Assembly: GCA_946410395.1 (NCBI GenBank)
Contig: CAMKAE010000011.1
Location: forward strand, 1 to 20,136
Direction: 5' to 3'
Length of the DNA: 20,136 nt
Source: an uncultured Clostridia bacterium
GTDB taxonomy: Bacteria; Bacillota; Clostridia; Christensenellales; Aristaeellaceae
Shown in pieces: positions 14,096-20,136 of the stretch (within the stretch, counting starts at the first letter, position 1; each line of letters starts with the position of its first letter). The notes below the pieces were generated by a model. That model worked only from the letters and a program-made list of their open reading frames with translations. It did not search any database and was not told the origin of the DNA. Position numbers and translations under genes: made by a program.

Positions 14096-14261
14096 GGACT
14101 CTTCCCCTTTCGTTTTCTTATCCATATTTCTTTCGACAGCGTTCCGGGCGATTCCTGCTTTTTCCCGCCTGCCACGGATGAATATCATGCACGCTCATGC
14201 AGGCGGAGGCTATGGATTGTGGTGTGCTTCTGACGCAGCCACAAGGACTGGTGGTGGAAAG

Positions 14262-14270
14262 TTATCAACA
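14262..14270 (+). promoter_or_regulatory. near-consensus DnaA box
   Basis: TTATCAACA, one mismatch from TTATCCACA. It lies upstream of the dnaA promoter. Confidence 0.55.
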
Positions 14271-14301
14271 GGCGAATCTTCATGAGAATTGCCAAAACTC
14301 C

Positions 14302-14330
14302 TTGTATTTTGCCGCTTTTCATGTTATCAT
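14302..14330 (+). promoter_or_regulatory. extended -10 promoter of dnaA
   Basis: TTGTAT (14302-14307), 17-nt spacer, TATCAT (14325-14330) preceded by TGT (extended -10). Two perfect DnaA boxes lie just past the expected start site, as expected for dnaA autorepression. Confidence 0.6.
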
Positions 14331-14356
14331 TGGAAAGTCGGATTTGATCCGGAGAG

Positions 14357-14365
14357 TTATCCACA
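14357..14365 (+). promoter_or_regulatory. perfect DnaA box
   Basis: TTATCCACA, exact consensus, in the dnaA 5' leader. It pairs with an identical box whose start is 15 bp further on, in the same orientation. Confidence 0.85.
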
Positions 14366-14371
14366 AGCAAG

Positions 14372-14380
14372 TTATCCACA
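14372..14380 (+). promoter_or_regulatory. perfect DnaA box
   Basis: TTATCCACA, second exact consensus box, same orientation. Together with 14262 and 14357 and the AT-richer 14289-14345 stretch, it makes this 353-nt gap an autoregulatory or origin region. The rest of the gap (14096-14261) shows nothing I can name. Confidence 0.85.
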
Positions 14381-14385
14381 GGCCA

Positions 14386-14410
14386 CGGCGCCAGCGCCGC
14401 TGCCTTTTTT
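14386..14410 (+). other. hairpin with T-run in the dnaA leader
   Basis: CGGCG (14386-14390), CCAG loop, CGCCG (14395-14399), then CTGCC and TTTTTT (14405-14410), 37 nt before the dnaA ATG. The 5-nt gap before the T-run makes it a weak terminator. It could be an attenuator or a GC clamp beside the DnaA boxes. Confidence 0.4.
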
Positions 14411-14447
14411 CACCGGAATGATTGCAGAAAGAACGGGAGCCTTACCC

Positions 14448-15767
14448 ATGGAGATGCAAGATTTGTGGGAGCGGATGTCCGCCCTGATCCGCAATGAGAT
14501 GAACCCCATCAATTACAACGCCATGATCCAGGACAACCTCTTTCCGGCCGCGCTCGAGGACAACACGCTCTATCTGCGCATCGGCATGGAGCCCCTGAAG
14601 GCCTATATCAGCAGCAACTATATGCCCATGTTTGTCAGCGCGGCGGAGCGGGCCGCGGGTTTTCCGATGGGCGTGGTGATCTGCACTCAGAGCGAGCTCG
14701 AGCAGCGGAAAAACCCCAAGGCCGCCAAACCGCAGCATCCCGGCGTCGCGCTCAACGAGCGCTATACGTTTGACTCTTTCGTGGTGGGCGCCAACAACCG
14801 CTTTGCCCACGCGGCCTCCGTGGCGGTGGCCGACAACCCGGGCAAGGTCTACAACCCCCTGTTCATCTACGGCGGCGCCGGCCTGGGCAAGACCCATCTG
14901 ATGCACGCCATCGGCCACTACATCCAGGAGCAGCACCCGGAGATGAACCTGGTCTACATCACCAGCGAATCCTTCACCAACGAGCTGATCTCCGCCATCC
15001 AGAAGGGCAAGGCCCTGGAATTCAAAAAGCGCTTCCGCAATGTGGACGTGCTGCTGGTGGACGACATCCAGTTCATCGCCGGCCGTGACTCCACCCAGGA
15101 GGAGTTTTTCAACACCTTCAACGAGCTGCACGGGGCCAGCAAGCAGATCGTCCTCACCAGCGACAAGCCGCCCCAGGAGATCCCCAAGCTGGAGGAGCGC
15201 CTGAAGAGCCGCTTCAACGGCGGCGTGACCTGTGACATTCAGCGTCCGGACCTGGAGACCCGCATCGCCATCCTGCGCAAGAAGGCCCAGATGGAGGGCA
15301 TTGACGTGCCCAACGACGTGCTGGAGCTCATCGCTGCGAACGTCGACAGCAACATCCGCGAGCTGGAGGGCAGTCTGAACCGCCTGCGGGCTTACGCCAA
15401 CGTGGTAAACCGCCCCTACACTGAAGCCCTGTGCCGGGAAGCCCTGCGCGAGGTCTTCGAGAACAAGCACCGCCGCGCCGTCACGCCCGAGATCATCCTG
15501 CGCACGGTCTGCGAGTTCTACGGCGTCAGTGAGAAGGACCTGCTCAGCGCAAACCGCCGCAGGGAGTTCGTCCAGCCGCGGCAGGTCGCCATGTTCCTCA
15601 CCCGGGACATGACCGCCCTGTCCCTGCCCCAGATCGGCGCCTTCTTCGGCAACCGGGACCATTCCACCGTGATGCATGCCTGCAGCGTGGTCAACGCCGC
15701 CGTGCGCGAGGGCGGCACCCTGGCGGTTCAGGTCACGGATCTGCGGGAGATGATCAAGGGCAGCTGA
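14448..15767 (+). CDS. dnaA: chromosomal replication initiator DnaA
   Basis: 439 residues. Domain I (about 1-80) binds helicase and partners. The domain II linker is very short (about 81-100, QSELEQRKNPKAAKPQHPG). Domain III is the AAA+ ATPase: Walker A GGAGLGKTH (142-150), Walker B VLLVDDIQF (201-209), sensor 1 IVLTSDKPP, sensor 2 region ELEGSLNRL (305-313). Domain IV is the DnaA-box-binding HTH with the signature GNRDHSTVMHA (401-411). Start: ATG 14448 has GGGAG eight bases upstream; ATG 14418 has no SD. The leader carries two perfect DnaA boxes, consistent with autoregulation. Unusually, no dnaN follows; a bidirectional terminator and a convergent MATE gene do, and rpmH/rnpA are not upstream. 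Confidence 0.97.
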   Translation: MEMQDLWERMSALIRNEMNPINYNAMIQDNLFPAALEDNTLYLRIGMEPLKAYISSNYMPMFVSAAERAAGFPMGVVICTQSELEQRKNPKAAKPQHPGVALNERYTFDSFVVGANNRFAHAASVAVADNPGKVYNPLFIYGGAGLGKTHLMHAIGHYIQEQHPEMNLVYITSESFTNELISAIQKGKALEFKKRFRNVDVLLVDDIQFIAGRDSTQEEFFNTFNELHGASKQIVLTSDKPPQEIPKLEERLKSRFNGGVTCDIQRPDLETRIAILRKKAQMEGIDVPNDVLELIAANVDSNIRELEGSLNRLRAYANVVNRPYTEALCREALREVFENKHRRAVTPEIILRTVCEFYGVSEKDLLSANRRREFVQPRQVAMFLTRDMTALSLPQIGAFFGNRDHSTVMHACSVVNAAVREGGTLAVQVTDLREMIKGS

Positions 15768-15774
15768 CCCATTG

Positions 15775-15803
15775 GAAAAGCGGATCGCAGCGATCCGCTT
15801 TTC
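15775..15803. terminator. bidirectional terminator between dnaA and MATE gene
   Basis: GAAAAGCGGATCG (15775-15787) is perfectly complementary to CGATCCGCTTTTC (15791-15803). A/T ends of the stem give a U-run on either strand, so it serves both convergent units. Confidence 0.88.
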
Positions 15804-15811
15804 TTGTGCCG

Positions 15812-17305
15812 CTAAAGCTTTTCCAGCACCTCCCGCCGCACCTTGCGGTACAGCAGCAGGCAGACGACGCAGGACACGCCCTCCGCGATGAGGAAGGACC
15901 ACCATACCGCATCCACGGTGCCGAACACCGCCTTCAGCAGGATGGCGGCCGGCAGCAGCACCAGCAGTTGGCGGCAGATGGAGAGCGTCATGCTGTACAG
16001 TCCCTTGCCAAGCGCCTGAAAGACATTGCTCAGGGTCACGCCAATGGCGGCCAGGATGAAGCACAGGCTGATGGTCCGCAGCGCGCCCGGCCCGATCTCG
16101 GACATCTGTTTGGCCACCAGCGCCTGGTCCTCCTTCTCCTGCCGGAGGCGGGCCGCCTCTTCCGCGTCCACACCGGCGGCACCGGTTTCCGCCTCCGCGG
16201 ATTCTTCTGCTTGCGAGACGGCCGCCGTCTCCTCGGCGGAGAAAACCGACATCAGCTGTCCGGGGAAGACCTGGAAGATCAGGGTGCCGACCGCCATGAT
16301 GATCACCGCGTAGCGCAGGGCGATCCGGATCGCGGCGTATACGCGTTCCTTCAGCCGGGCGCCGAAGTTGTAGCCCACGATGGCAATCATGCCCGCGCCC
16401 AGGCCAAAACAGGGCATAAAGATGAAGGACTGCAGCTTGAAGTACACGTTCAGCACGTTGACCGCCGCGTTGCCCAGGGTCTCAAAGCCGGAGAGGATCG
16501 CGTTCATGCCCACGTTCATCACCGAGCCGATGGCCTGCATCACCGTCGAGGGAAGGCCCACCGCCAGGATGGCCCGGAGCAGCTTTCCGTCCACCGCGAA
16601 GTCCCGGGGGTGCATCCGCAGCTCCGCGTTCTTGGTCTGGTTGAGGGCAAAGCCCACGCCGGCGGACACCCACTGGCCGATGACCGTTGCCACCGCGGCG
16701 CCGGATACGCCCATGTCCGCGTTGAAAATCAGGATCGGGTCGAGGACGATGTTGGTCACCGCGCCGGCCAGCTGGGTGATCATGGACAGGACCGTGTTTC
16801 CCGTGGCCTGCAGGAGGCGCTCCATCAGCACCGCCATGAACAGGCCGAAGGACCAGGTGGTGACCGTGGACAGGTAGGTGATGCCCAGGCCGCGGATCTT
16901 TTCGGCGTTTTTCAGGGTATCCGCGTTCACCACCAGGTTCAGCAGCGTCGGGGCGAGCGCCAGGCCCACGATCAGGAAGATCAGCCAGTTTCCGCCCTCG
17001 ATCAGAAATCCGTTCCAGGCTGCCCGCCGAGCCTCCTCCGGCTTGCGCTCGCCCAGCTTGCGGCTCAGCAGGCTGGCGATGCCCACCGCCATGCCCACAC
17101 CCAGGGCGACCATCAGCATCTGGAACGGATAGGCCAGGGACACAGCGGTCAGCGCGTCCGGATCGTAGCGGGAGACATAGATGGAGTCCACCACGTTGTA
17201 CAGTGCCTGCACGATCATGGAAACCATGATGGGCAGGGAAACCTTGGGGATCAGTTTGTTCATGGGCATGGTGCCCAGCATTCTGGAGCGTGCTTCCTGT
17301 TGCAT
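15812..17305 (-). CDS. MATE-family multidrug/Na+ antiporter
   Basis: 497 residues, about 12 membrane helices. Typical MATE segments are LIPKVSLPIMVSMIVQALYNVVDSI at the N-terminus (first-lobe helix 1, residues 18-42), ALGVGMAVGIASLLSRKLGE, GFETLGNAAVNVLNVYFKLQ and FMPCFGLGAGMIAIVGYNFGA. Members expel cationic drugs or metabolites by Na+ or H+ antiport. Odd feature: between FPGQLMSVFSAEE (about 347-359) and SEIGPGALRTIS (about 402-413), where family members have a short loop, there are some 40 acidic, Ala/Glu-rich residues likely to form a helix or coiled coil. Start: ATG 17305 with GGAGG five bases upstream. It follows the Nudix-HAD gene by 14 nt, last in its operon. Substrate unknown. Confidence 0.93.
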   Translation of the reverse strand: MQQEARSRMLGTMPMNKLIPKVSLPIMVSMIVQALYNVVDSIYVSRYDPDALTAVSLAYPFQMLMVALGVGMAVGIASLLSRKLGERKPEEARRAAWNGFLIEGGNWLIFLIVGLALAPTLLNLVVNADTLKNAEKIRGLGITYLSTVTTWSFGLFMAVLMERLLQATGNTVLSMITQLAGAVTNIVLDPILIFNADMGVSGAAVATVIGQWVSAGVGFALNQTKNAELRMHPRDFAVDGKLLRAILAVGLPSTVMQAIGSVMNVGMNAILSGFETLGNAAVNVLNVYFKLQSFIFMPCFGLGAGMIAIVGYNFGARLKERVYAAIRIALRYAVIIMAVGTLIFQVFPGQLMSVFSAEETAAVSQAEESAEAETGAAGVDAEEAARLRQEKEDQALVAKQMSEIGPGALRTISLCFILAAIGVTLSNVFQALGKGLYSMTLSICRQLLVLLPAAILLKAVFGTVDAVWWSFLIAEGVSCVVCLLLYRKVRREVLEKL

Positions 17306-17319
17306 CTCATCCTCCGGTG

Positions 17320-18333
17320 TTATGTAAGAATGGGTTTCGGACAGAGCAGGGCGGGCAGTTCCGCCGCGGCGCATGCCTTCAAATCGCAGGCGCAGTCCGG
17401 GAAAAACGCCTCCGGGTCCAGCAGGCAGCCCAGGATGCCCGCAGCCCGGCCAGCCTGCGCATCGAGCGGCCGGTCGCCGATCATGCACGCCGCCGCCGGC
17501 GCGACGCCAAAGCGTTCAAGCAGGGAGAGCAGCGATGCGGGATCCGGCTTCCGGGGAAAACCGTCCTCCGCCGTCACCCAGCCGGTGAACAGTGGGAGCA
17601 GCCCCTTCGCCTCCAGGGCTTCGAGCGCCGAACAATCCCGGTGGGTCACGAGGTAATGCCGGCACCCCATACCGCTCAGGGCCCGCAGCGCTTCCGCCAT
17701 GCCCGGCAGCAGCGGCCACTCTCCGGGCGGGGTTTGCTCCGTCTCCCGGCGGTAGGCCTCGGCCAGGCTGTGCCGGGAAAGGCCGTATGCGTCGGCGGTC
17801 AGGCGAATCGCGTCCCCCAGGGAAACCTTCATCCGCCGCAGGGCCTGCGCCTGCGTCACCCGCGCGCCCAGGCGGGCACAGGCAAGTGAAAAGGCCGCTG
17901 TCATCATCGGATAGGTGTCGAACAGCGTGCCGTCAAAATCCCAGAACAGGTGTCGCACCGGCGGATCGTTGAGCGCCAGGGCGCGGGCCACGGGCGCGTC
18001 CGCCGGGCAGAAGGGCAGCGGCAGCAGCGCGCGGGGCCGCAGGAAAGCCACCGCCTCATGCTCCGTGCGCACCGGGACCGCGTCCGTCTCCGCCGTCAGG
18101 AAGGTAAAGCGGATGCCGCCCTCCTCCGCGGTGCGGACCTCCCGTACGTTCCATACAGGAAGCGACAGTTCCTCCAGCAGCTCCCTGCGCAGGCATGCCT
18201 TGGCGTCCTCCCCTGCTTCACGCTTGCCGCCCGGGAACTCCCAGAGGTGGGCATTCCTGCGCCCCTCGCCCCGCTTGCAGGCCAGGATCTCCCCCGCCGG
18301 GTTCAGGATAATCCCCGCAGAGACTTCTGTCAT
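17320..18333 (-). CDS. Nudix (MutT-like) hydrolase fused to HAD phosphatase
   Basis: 337 residues in two domains. The Nudix domain (about 1-115) opens MTEVSAGIILNPAGEILACK and has the box G36-x5-E42-x7-R50-E51-L-L-E54-E55-L-S-L58; the usual Gly near the end is Ser57. WEFPGGK fits MutT/8-oxo-dGTP or CTP pyrophosphohydrolase types. The HAD domain (about 127-325) has nucleophile Asp132 and Asp134 (FWDFDGTLFD), Thr230-His-Arg, Lys262 (RKPDP) and GDRPLDA (286-292), like phosphoglycolate-phosphatase relatives. Inference: the first domain cuts a nucleoside triphosphate and the second dephosphorylates the monophosphate, a two-step clearance or salvage. The ATG overlaps the stop of the barnase-like gene (ATGA), so they are coupled. 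Confidence 0.9.
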   Translation of the reverse strand: MTEVSAGIILNPAGEILACKRGEGRRNAHLWEFPGGKREAGEDAKACLRRELLEELSLPVWNVREVRTAEEGGIRFTFLTAETDAVPVRTEHEAVAFLRPRALLPLPFCPADAPVARALALNDPPVRHLFWDFDGTLFDTYPMMTAAFSLACARLGARVTQAQALRRMKVSLGDAIRLTADAYGLSRHSLAEAYRRETEQTPPGEWPLLPGMAEALRALSGMGCRHYLVTHRDCSALEALEAKGLLPLFTGWVTAEDGFPRKPDPASLLSLLERFGVAPAAACMIGDRPLDAQAGRAAGILGCLLDPEAFFPDCACDLKACAAAELPALLCPKPILT

Positions 18334-18974
18334 GGCTTCCCGCCCTCCGGCGCGTCGCTGGGGAAAAGCTGTGTGAAGGTATTGTAGTGATCCTCGGTGT
18401 AGAAGACCAGCCCGTCGTCGGAGAAAACCACGCGGTATGCAGTTCTCCTCCCGCTGACATAATAGCAGTCACATTCGTAATACGTGCGCCCCTTGGCTCT
18501 GGGCAGGATCCCCTCATAATTGCCAAAGCGGTCGCCTCCGATGGACTTCCCCGGCGCGACATCCGAAACATCGTTGTATCTGGAATCCCATCCCAGCGCC
18601 TGCGCTTCCCGCTTGGTGATGAAGTTGTCCGGAAGGGTCATGTCGTGGGCGAAGAGCCAGTCTGCGATGGCCTGGGGCTCGATGATCGGACCGTCGGGCA
18701 CCGGCGTGGGGGTGACGGTGTCCGGCGCTTCCTTCGTCGGGGCCGGCGTCGCAGGCGCGGCGGTCACGGACGGTTCGGGCGTCGCGGGCTTCTGCGTCTT
18801 TTTCGGCTTGGGGGTGGGCGTATACTTGCTGCGGCCCGCGCTGTAGTGTTCCGTCGACAGCACGTCCTCCCGGCCGGCATCCGCCAGGACGGCGGTCACC
18901 TCCGCCAGGCAGCACAGCAGCATCAGCACCGCCGCCGAGACGGCCAGGATCCGTTTCCACAAGCGGCTGTTCAT
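18330..18974 (-). CDS. barnase-type ribonuclease with N-terminal membrane anchor/signal
   Basis: 214 residues. A hydrophobic stretch (8-31) acts as signal or anchor; a Pro/Thr/Lys-rich linker (about 50-95, TPTPKPKKTQKPATPEP) follows, then an RNase N1/barnase domain (96-205). Aligning by eye with barnase: Lys121 = K27 (NFITKREAQALGW), Glu154 = E60 (guanine binding), Glu167 = general base E73 (RTYYECD), Arg177 = R83, Arg181 = R87 and His196 = general acid H102 (TEDHYNTFTQLF); GKSIGGDRFGN is kept. All catalytic residues are present, while barnase Arg59 is Tyr153. It should be an exported guanyl-preferring RNase tethered to the cell. No barstar is visible nearby. The deacetylase lies 21 nt upstream and the Nudix-HAD gene overlaps its stop. 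The SD GGAGGAGGG precedes the ATG. Confidence 0.88.
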   Translation of the reverse strand: MNSRLWKRILAVSAAVLMLLCCLAEVTAVLADAGREDVLSTEHYSAGRSKYTPTPKPKKTQKPATPEPSVTAAPATPAPTKEAPDTVTPTPVPDGPIIEPQAIADWLFAHDMTLPDNFITKREAQALGWDSRYNDVSDVAPGKSIGGDRFGNYEGILPRAKGRTYYECDCYYVSGRRTAYRVVFSDDGLVFYTEDHYNTFTQLFPSDAPEGGKP

Positions 18975-18995
18975 CTGTCAGCCCTCCTCCGGGTT

Positions 18996-19934
18996 TTACT
19001 TCTGGTCATGCCTGTGATTGTAGATTTCCGGGCTGATCTCGATCTCGTCAAACTCCAGCAGTTCCCGGACCGTCACCAGCTCGTAGCCCTGGTCCACCAG
19101 CCAGGGAATCAGCGTCTTCAGGCACTTGACGTCCCGGGCGCGGGCGTGGTAGAGCAGGATGCTGCCGTTTTTCACGTCCTTCTTGGCCTTCTCCGCCTCG
19201 GTCTGGCTCACGTCCCAGAGGACGATGTGCTCATAGCCGTAGCTTTTGAAAACACTCTCCATGGTTTTGTAGATCTTGCCGTCGTCGGTGCGGTAGGAGC
19301 CGAAGGGCGGACGGACAGACACGACGCCGTAGTGATAGCCCAGCACCTCGTCCAGGCACTCCTGAAAGCGGTAGAGGTGCGTGGCGATGCCGGCCCGGCT
19401 CATGTGGGTCATCTTGGTGTGGTGCATGGTGTGGCTGCCGATCTCACAGCCGGAATCCGCGATTTCACGCCAGAGCTCCGCATCCTTGGCCTTGAGCTGA
19501 TCGCCCAGGGGAAAGAACGTCATGACCACGCCGTACTGCTTGCAGAGCTCAAAGGCTTCCCGGACGCGCTCCCGGTCATAGCAGTCATCCATGGTGACAG
19601 CCACCCGCTTTGCTTCCCGCGGGCCGTTGCGGATGCCAAAGCCCTGGGAATCGGCATAGGAGGGCGTCTTCTCTTTTTCTTTTTCGGGCTCGGGAACAGG
19701 CGTCGCGGGCGCCTCCGTCGGGGTAACCTCCGCCGCTTCCGGGATCGCCTCCGTCTCCTCCGGCGCAGCTTCTTCCGTTGCTTCCGTGGCCGCCGTCTGG
19801 GGTTCCGTGGCAGGCGTTGCCGTCGGGGCCGGCGTGGGCGAAGGCGCCGTGCCGTCCGTGATCACCAGTCCGCCGGCCGCCGCCGTCCCGGCCAGCAGCA
19901 TCAGCGCACAGATCCATGCCATCAGTTTTCGCAT
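18996..19934 (-). CDS. polysaccharide deacetylase (NodB/CE4 domain), secreted or anchored
   Basis: 312 residues. Signal peptide (about 1-20), then a long Pro/Thr/Ala/Glu linker (about 28-90) and a CE4 domain (about 105-295): motif 1 TMDDCYD with Asp116/Asp117, motif 2 HTMHH (metal ligands His168 and His172), motif 3 RPPFGSY (208-214), motif 4 LWDVSQTE and motif 5 LLYHARA with His263. These residues make a metal-dependent N- or O-deacetylase of cell-wall or exported polysaccharide, probably peptidoglycan. SD GGGGGA lies five bases before ATG 19934. It is the first protein gene after the RNase P RNA, with only about 30 nt between them and no clear promoter, so it may be read from upstream. The linker resembles that of the following barnase-like protein. 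Confidence 0.92.
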   Translation of the reverse strand: MRKLMAWICALMLLAGTAAAGGLVITDGTAPSPTPAPTATPATEPQTAATEATEEAAPEETEAIPEAAEVTPTEAPATPVPEPEKEKEKTPSYADSQGFGIRNGPREAKRVAVTMDDCYDRERVREAFELCKQYGVVMTFFPLGDQLKAKDAELWREIADSGCEIGSHTMHHTKMTHMSRAGIATHLYRFQECLDEVLGYHYGVVSVRPPFGSYRTDDGKIYKTMESVFKSYGYEHIVLWDVSQTEAEKAKKDVKNGSILLYHARARDVKCLKTLIPWLVDQGYELVTVRELLEFDEIEISPEIYNHRHDQK

Positions 19935-19965
19935 CGGTATCCCCCATTTATTCCATCAAAAATGT

Positions 19966-20136
19966 GCGAGCGTGACCGTAAGCCGAGTTCTGTCATGGGT
20001 GATCATCTATCCAGGCCCAGAGTTGCCAGTGGGCTCAAGCGATTGCGAGGACGCGGCGGGCCGCCGCATGTGTCCTCATTCCATCTTGCACCGGGTGGGG
20101 TTTACATCGCGGACGAGTCGCCAGGCCGCGGGTGAG
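19966..20136 (-). ncRNA. rnpB: RNase P RNA, 3' half (5' end outside window)
   Basis: Minus strand shows conserved bacterial RNase P blocks in order: GTAAACCCCACCCGGTGCAA (near P15/L15, which binds the tRNA CCA end), CGCTTGAGCC and GGCAAC (P18 region), GATAGATGATCACCC, and the near-universal ACAGAACTCGGCTTA block at the 3' end. A long added hairpin GAGGAC...GTCCTC (20047-20077 span) fits a P19-type stem. The block pattern looks like type A. The 3' limit is approximate; TTTTT at 19962-19958 would end the transcript behind the P1 strand. The RNA is the catalyst of tRNA 5' maturation. Confidence 0.9.

Noticed and set aside
14143..14260. Promoter or Zur/Fur box for the znuA operon
   Set aside because: The CATGCA direct repeats and an AT patch near 14181 were considered, but no -35/-10 pair with proper spacing or known operator consensus is present.
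15806..17656. 616-codon plus-strand frame opposite the MATE gene
   Set aside because: Translates to His/Gln/Asp-rich composition typical of antisense to membrane protein genes; no start signal.
18387..20135. 582-codon plus-strand frame across the barnase-like, deacetylase and RNase P RNA genes
   Set aside because: Runs antisense through three well-supported features including a structural RNA.
1..20136. tRNA genes, CRISPR arrays, insertion sequences or prophage genes
   Set aside because: I read both strands and found no cloverleaf, spaced repeat array, transposase or phage gene that I could support.

Overview
The window reads as ordinary chromosome from a GC-rich, anaerobic, probably gut-associated member of the Clostridia. 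Pointers are Firmicutes-type SD sites (GGAGG), an L10 leader ahead of rplJ, UUCG-loop intrinsic terminators, a type-A-like RNase P RNA, a phenylacetate-CoA ligase/ACT pair, a secreted GH10 xylanase and an FMN/FAD organic-acid reductase. I cannot place the genus. High GC produces many long antisense open frames, which are left out.

Layout. 1-1072 (+): 3' end of a phenylacetate-CoA ligase gene and its ACT-domain partner, then a terminator. 1148-1480 (+): secG as its own unit. 1497-3082 (-): secreted CBM22-like + GH10 xylanase, divergent from asnS (3251-4621, +) with two good promoters and a dyad between them. 4622-4811: a strongly structured non-coding stretch ending in a terminator. 4840-6012 (-): rplJ-rplL with promoter and L10-leader attenuator, standing apart from rplKA and rpoB. 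6061-8283 (+): FMN_bind/FAD reductase whose 5' end (signal peptide and ATG) appears lost. 8301-8822 (-) and 8870-9250 (+): a divergent pair, an XRE repressor with a histone-H1-like tail and an 88-aa helical protein.

9248-14095 (-): a tightly packed operon reading unknown 150-aa protein -> ZnuA-like metal-binding lipoprotein/SBP -> ComEC -> DNA polymerase III delta (holA), joined by 4-base stop/start overlaps (TTGA, ATGA) or a near overlap. 14262-15803 (+): DnaA boxes, promoter and dnaA, but with no dnaN after it. 15812-20136 (-): the RNase P RNA 3' half followed by four close genes: polysaccharide deacetylase -> barnase-type ribonuclease -> Nudix-HAD fusion -> MATE transporter.

The most interesting items are the anchored barnase homologue with all five catalytic residues and no barstar in view; the XRE/H1-like regulator facing a small helical protein; the 5'-truncated flavin reductase; the structured RNA-like stretch after asnS; and dnaA separated from dnaN. 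None of these is proof of a new system; each is stated with a test.
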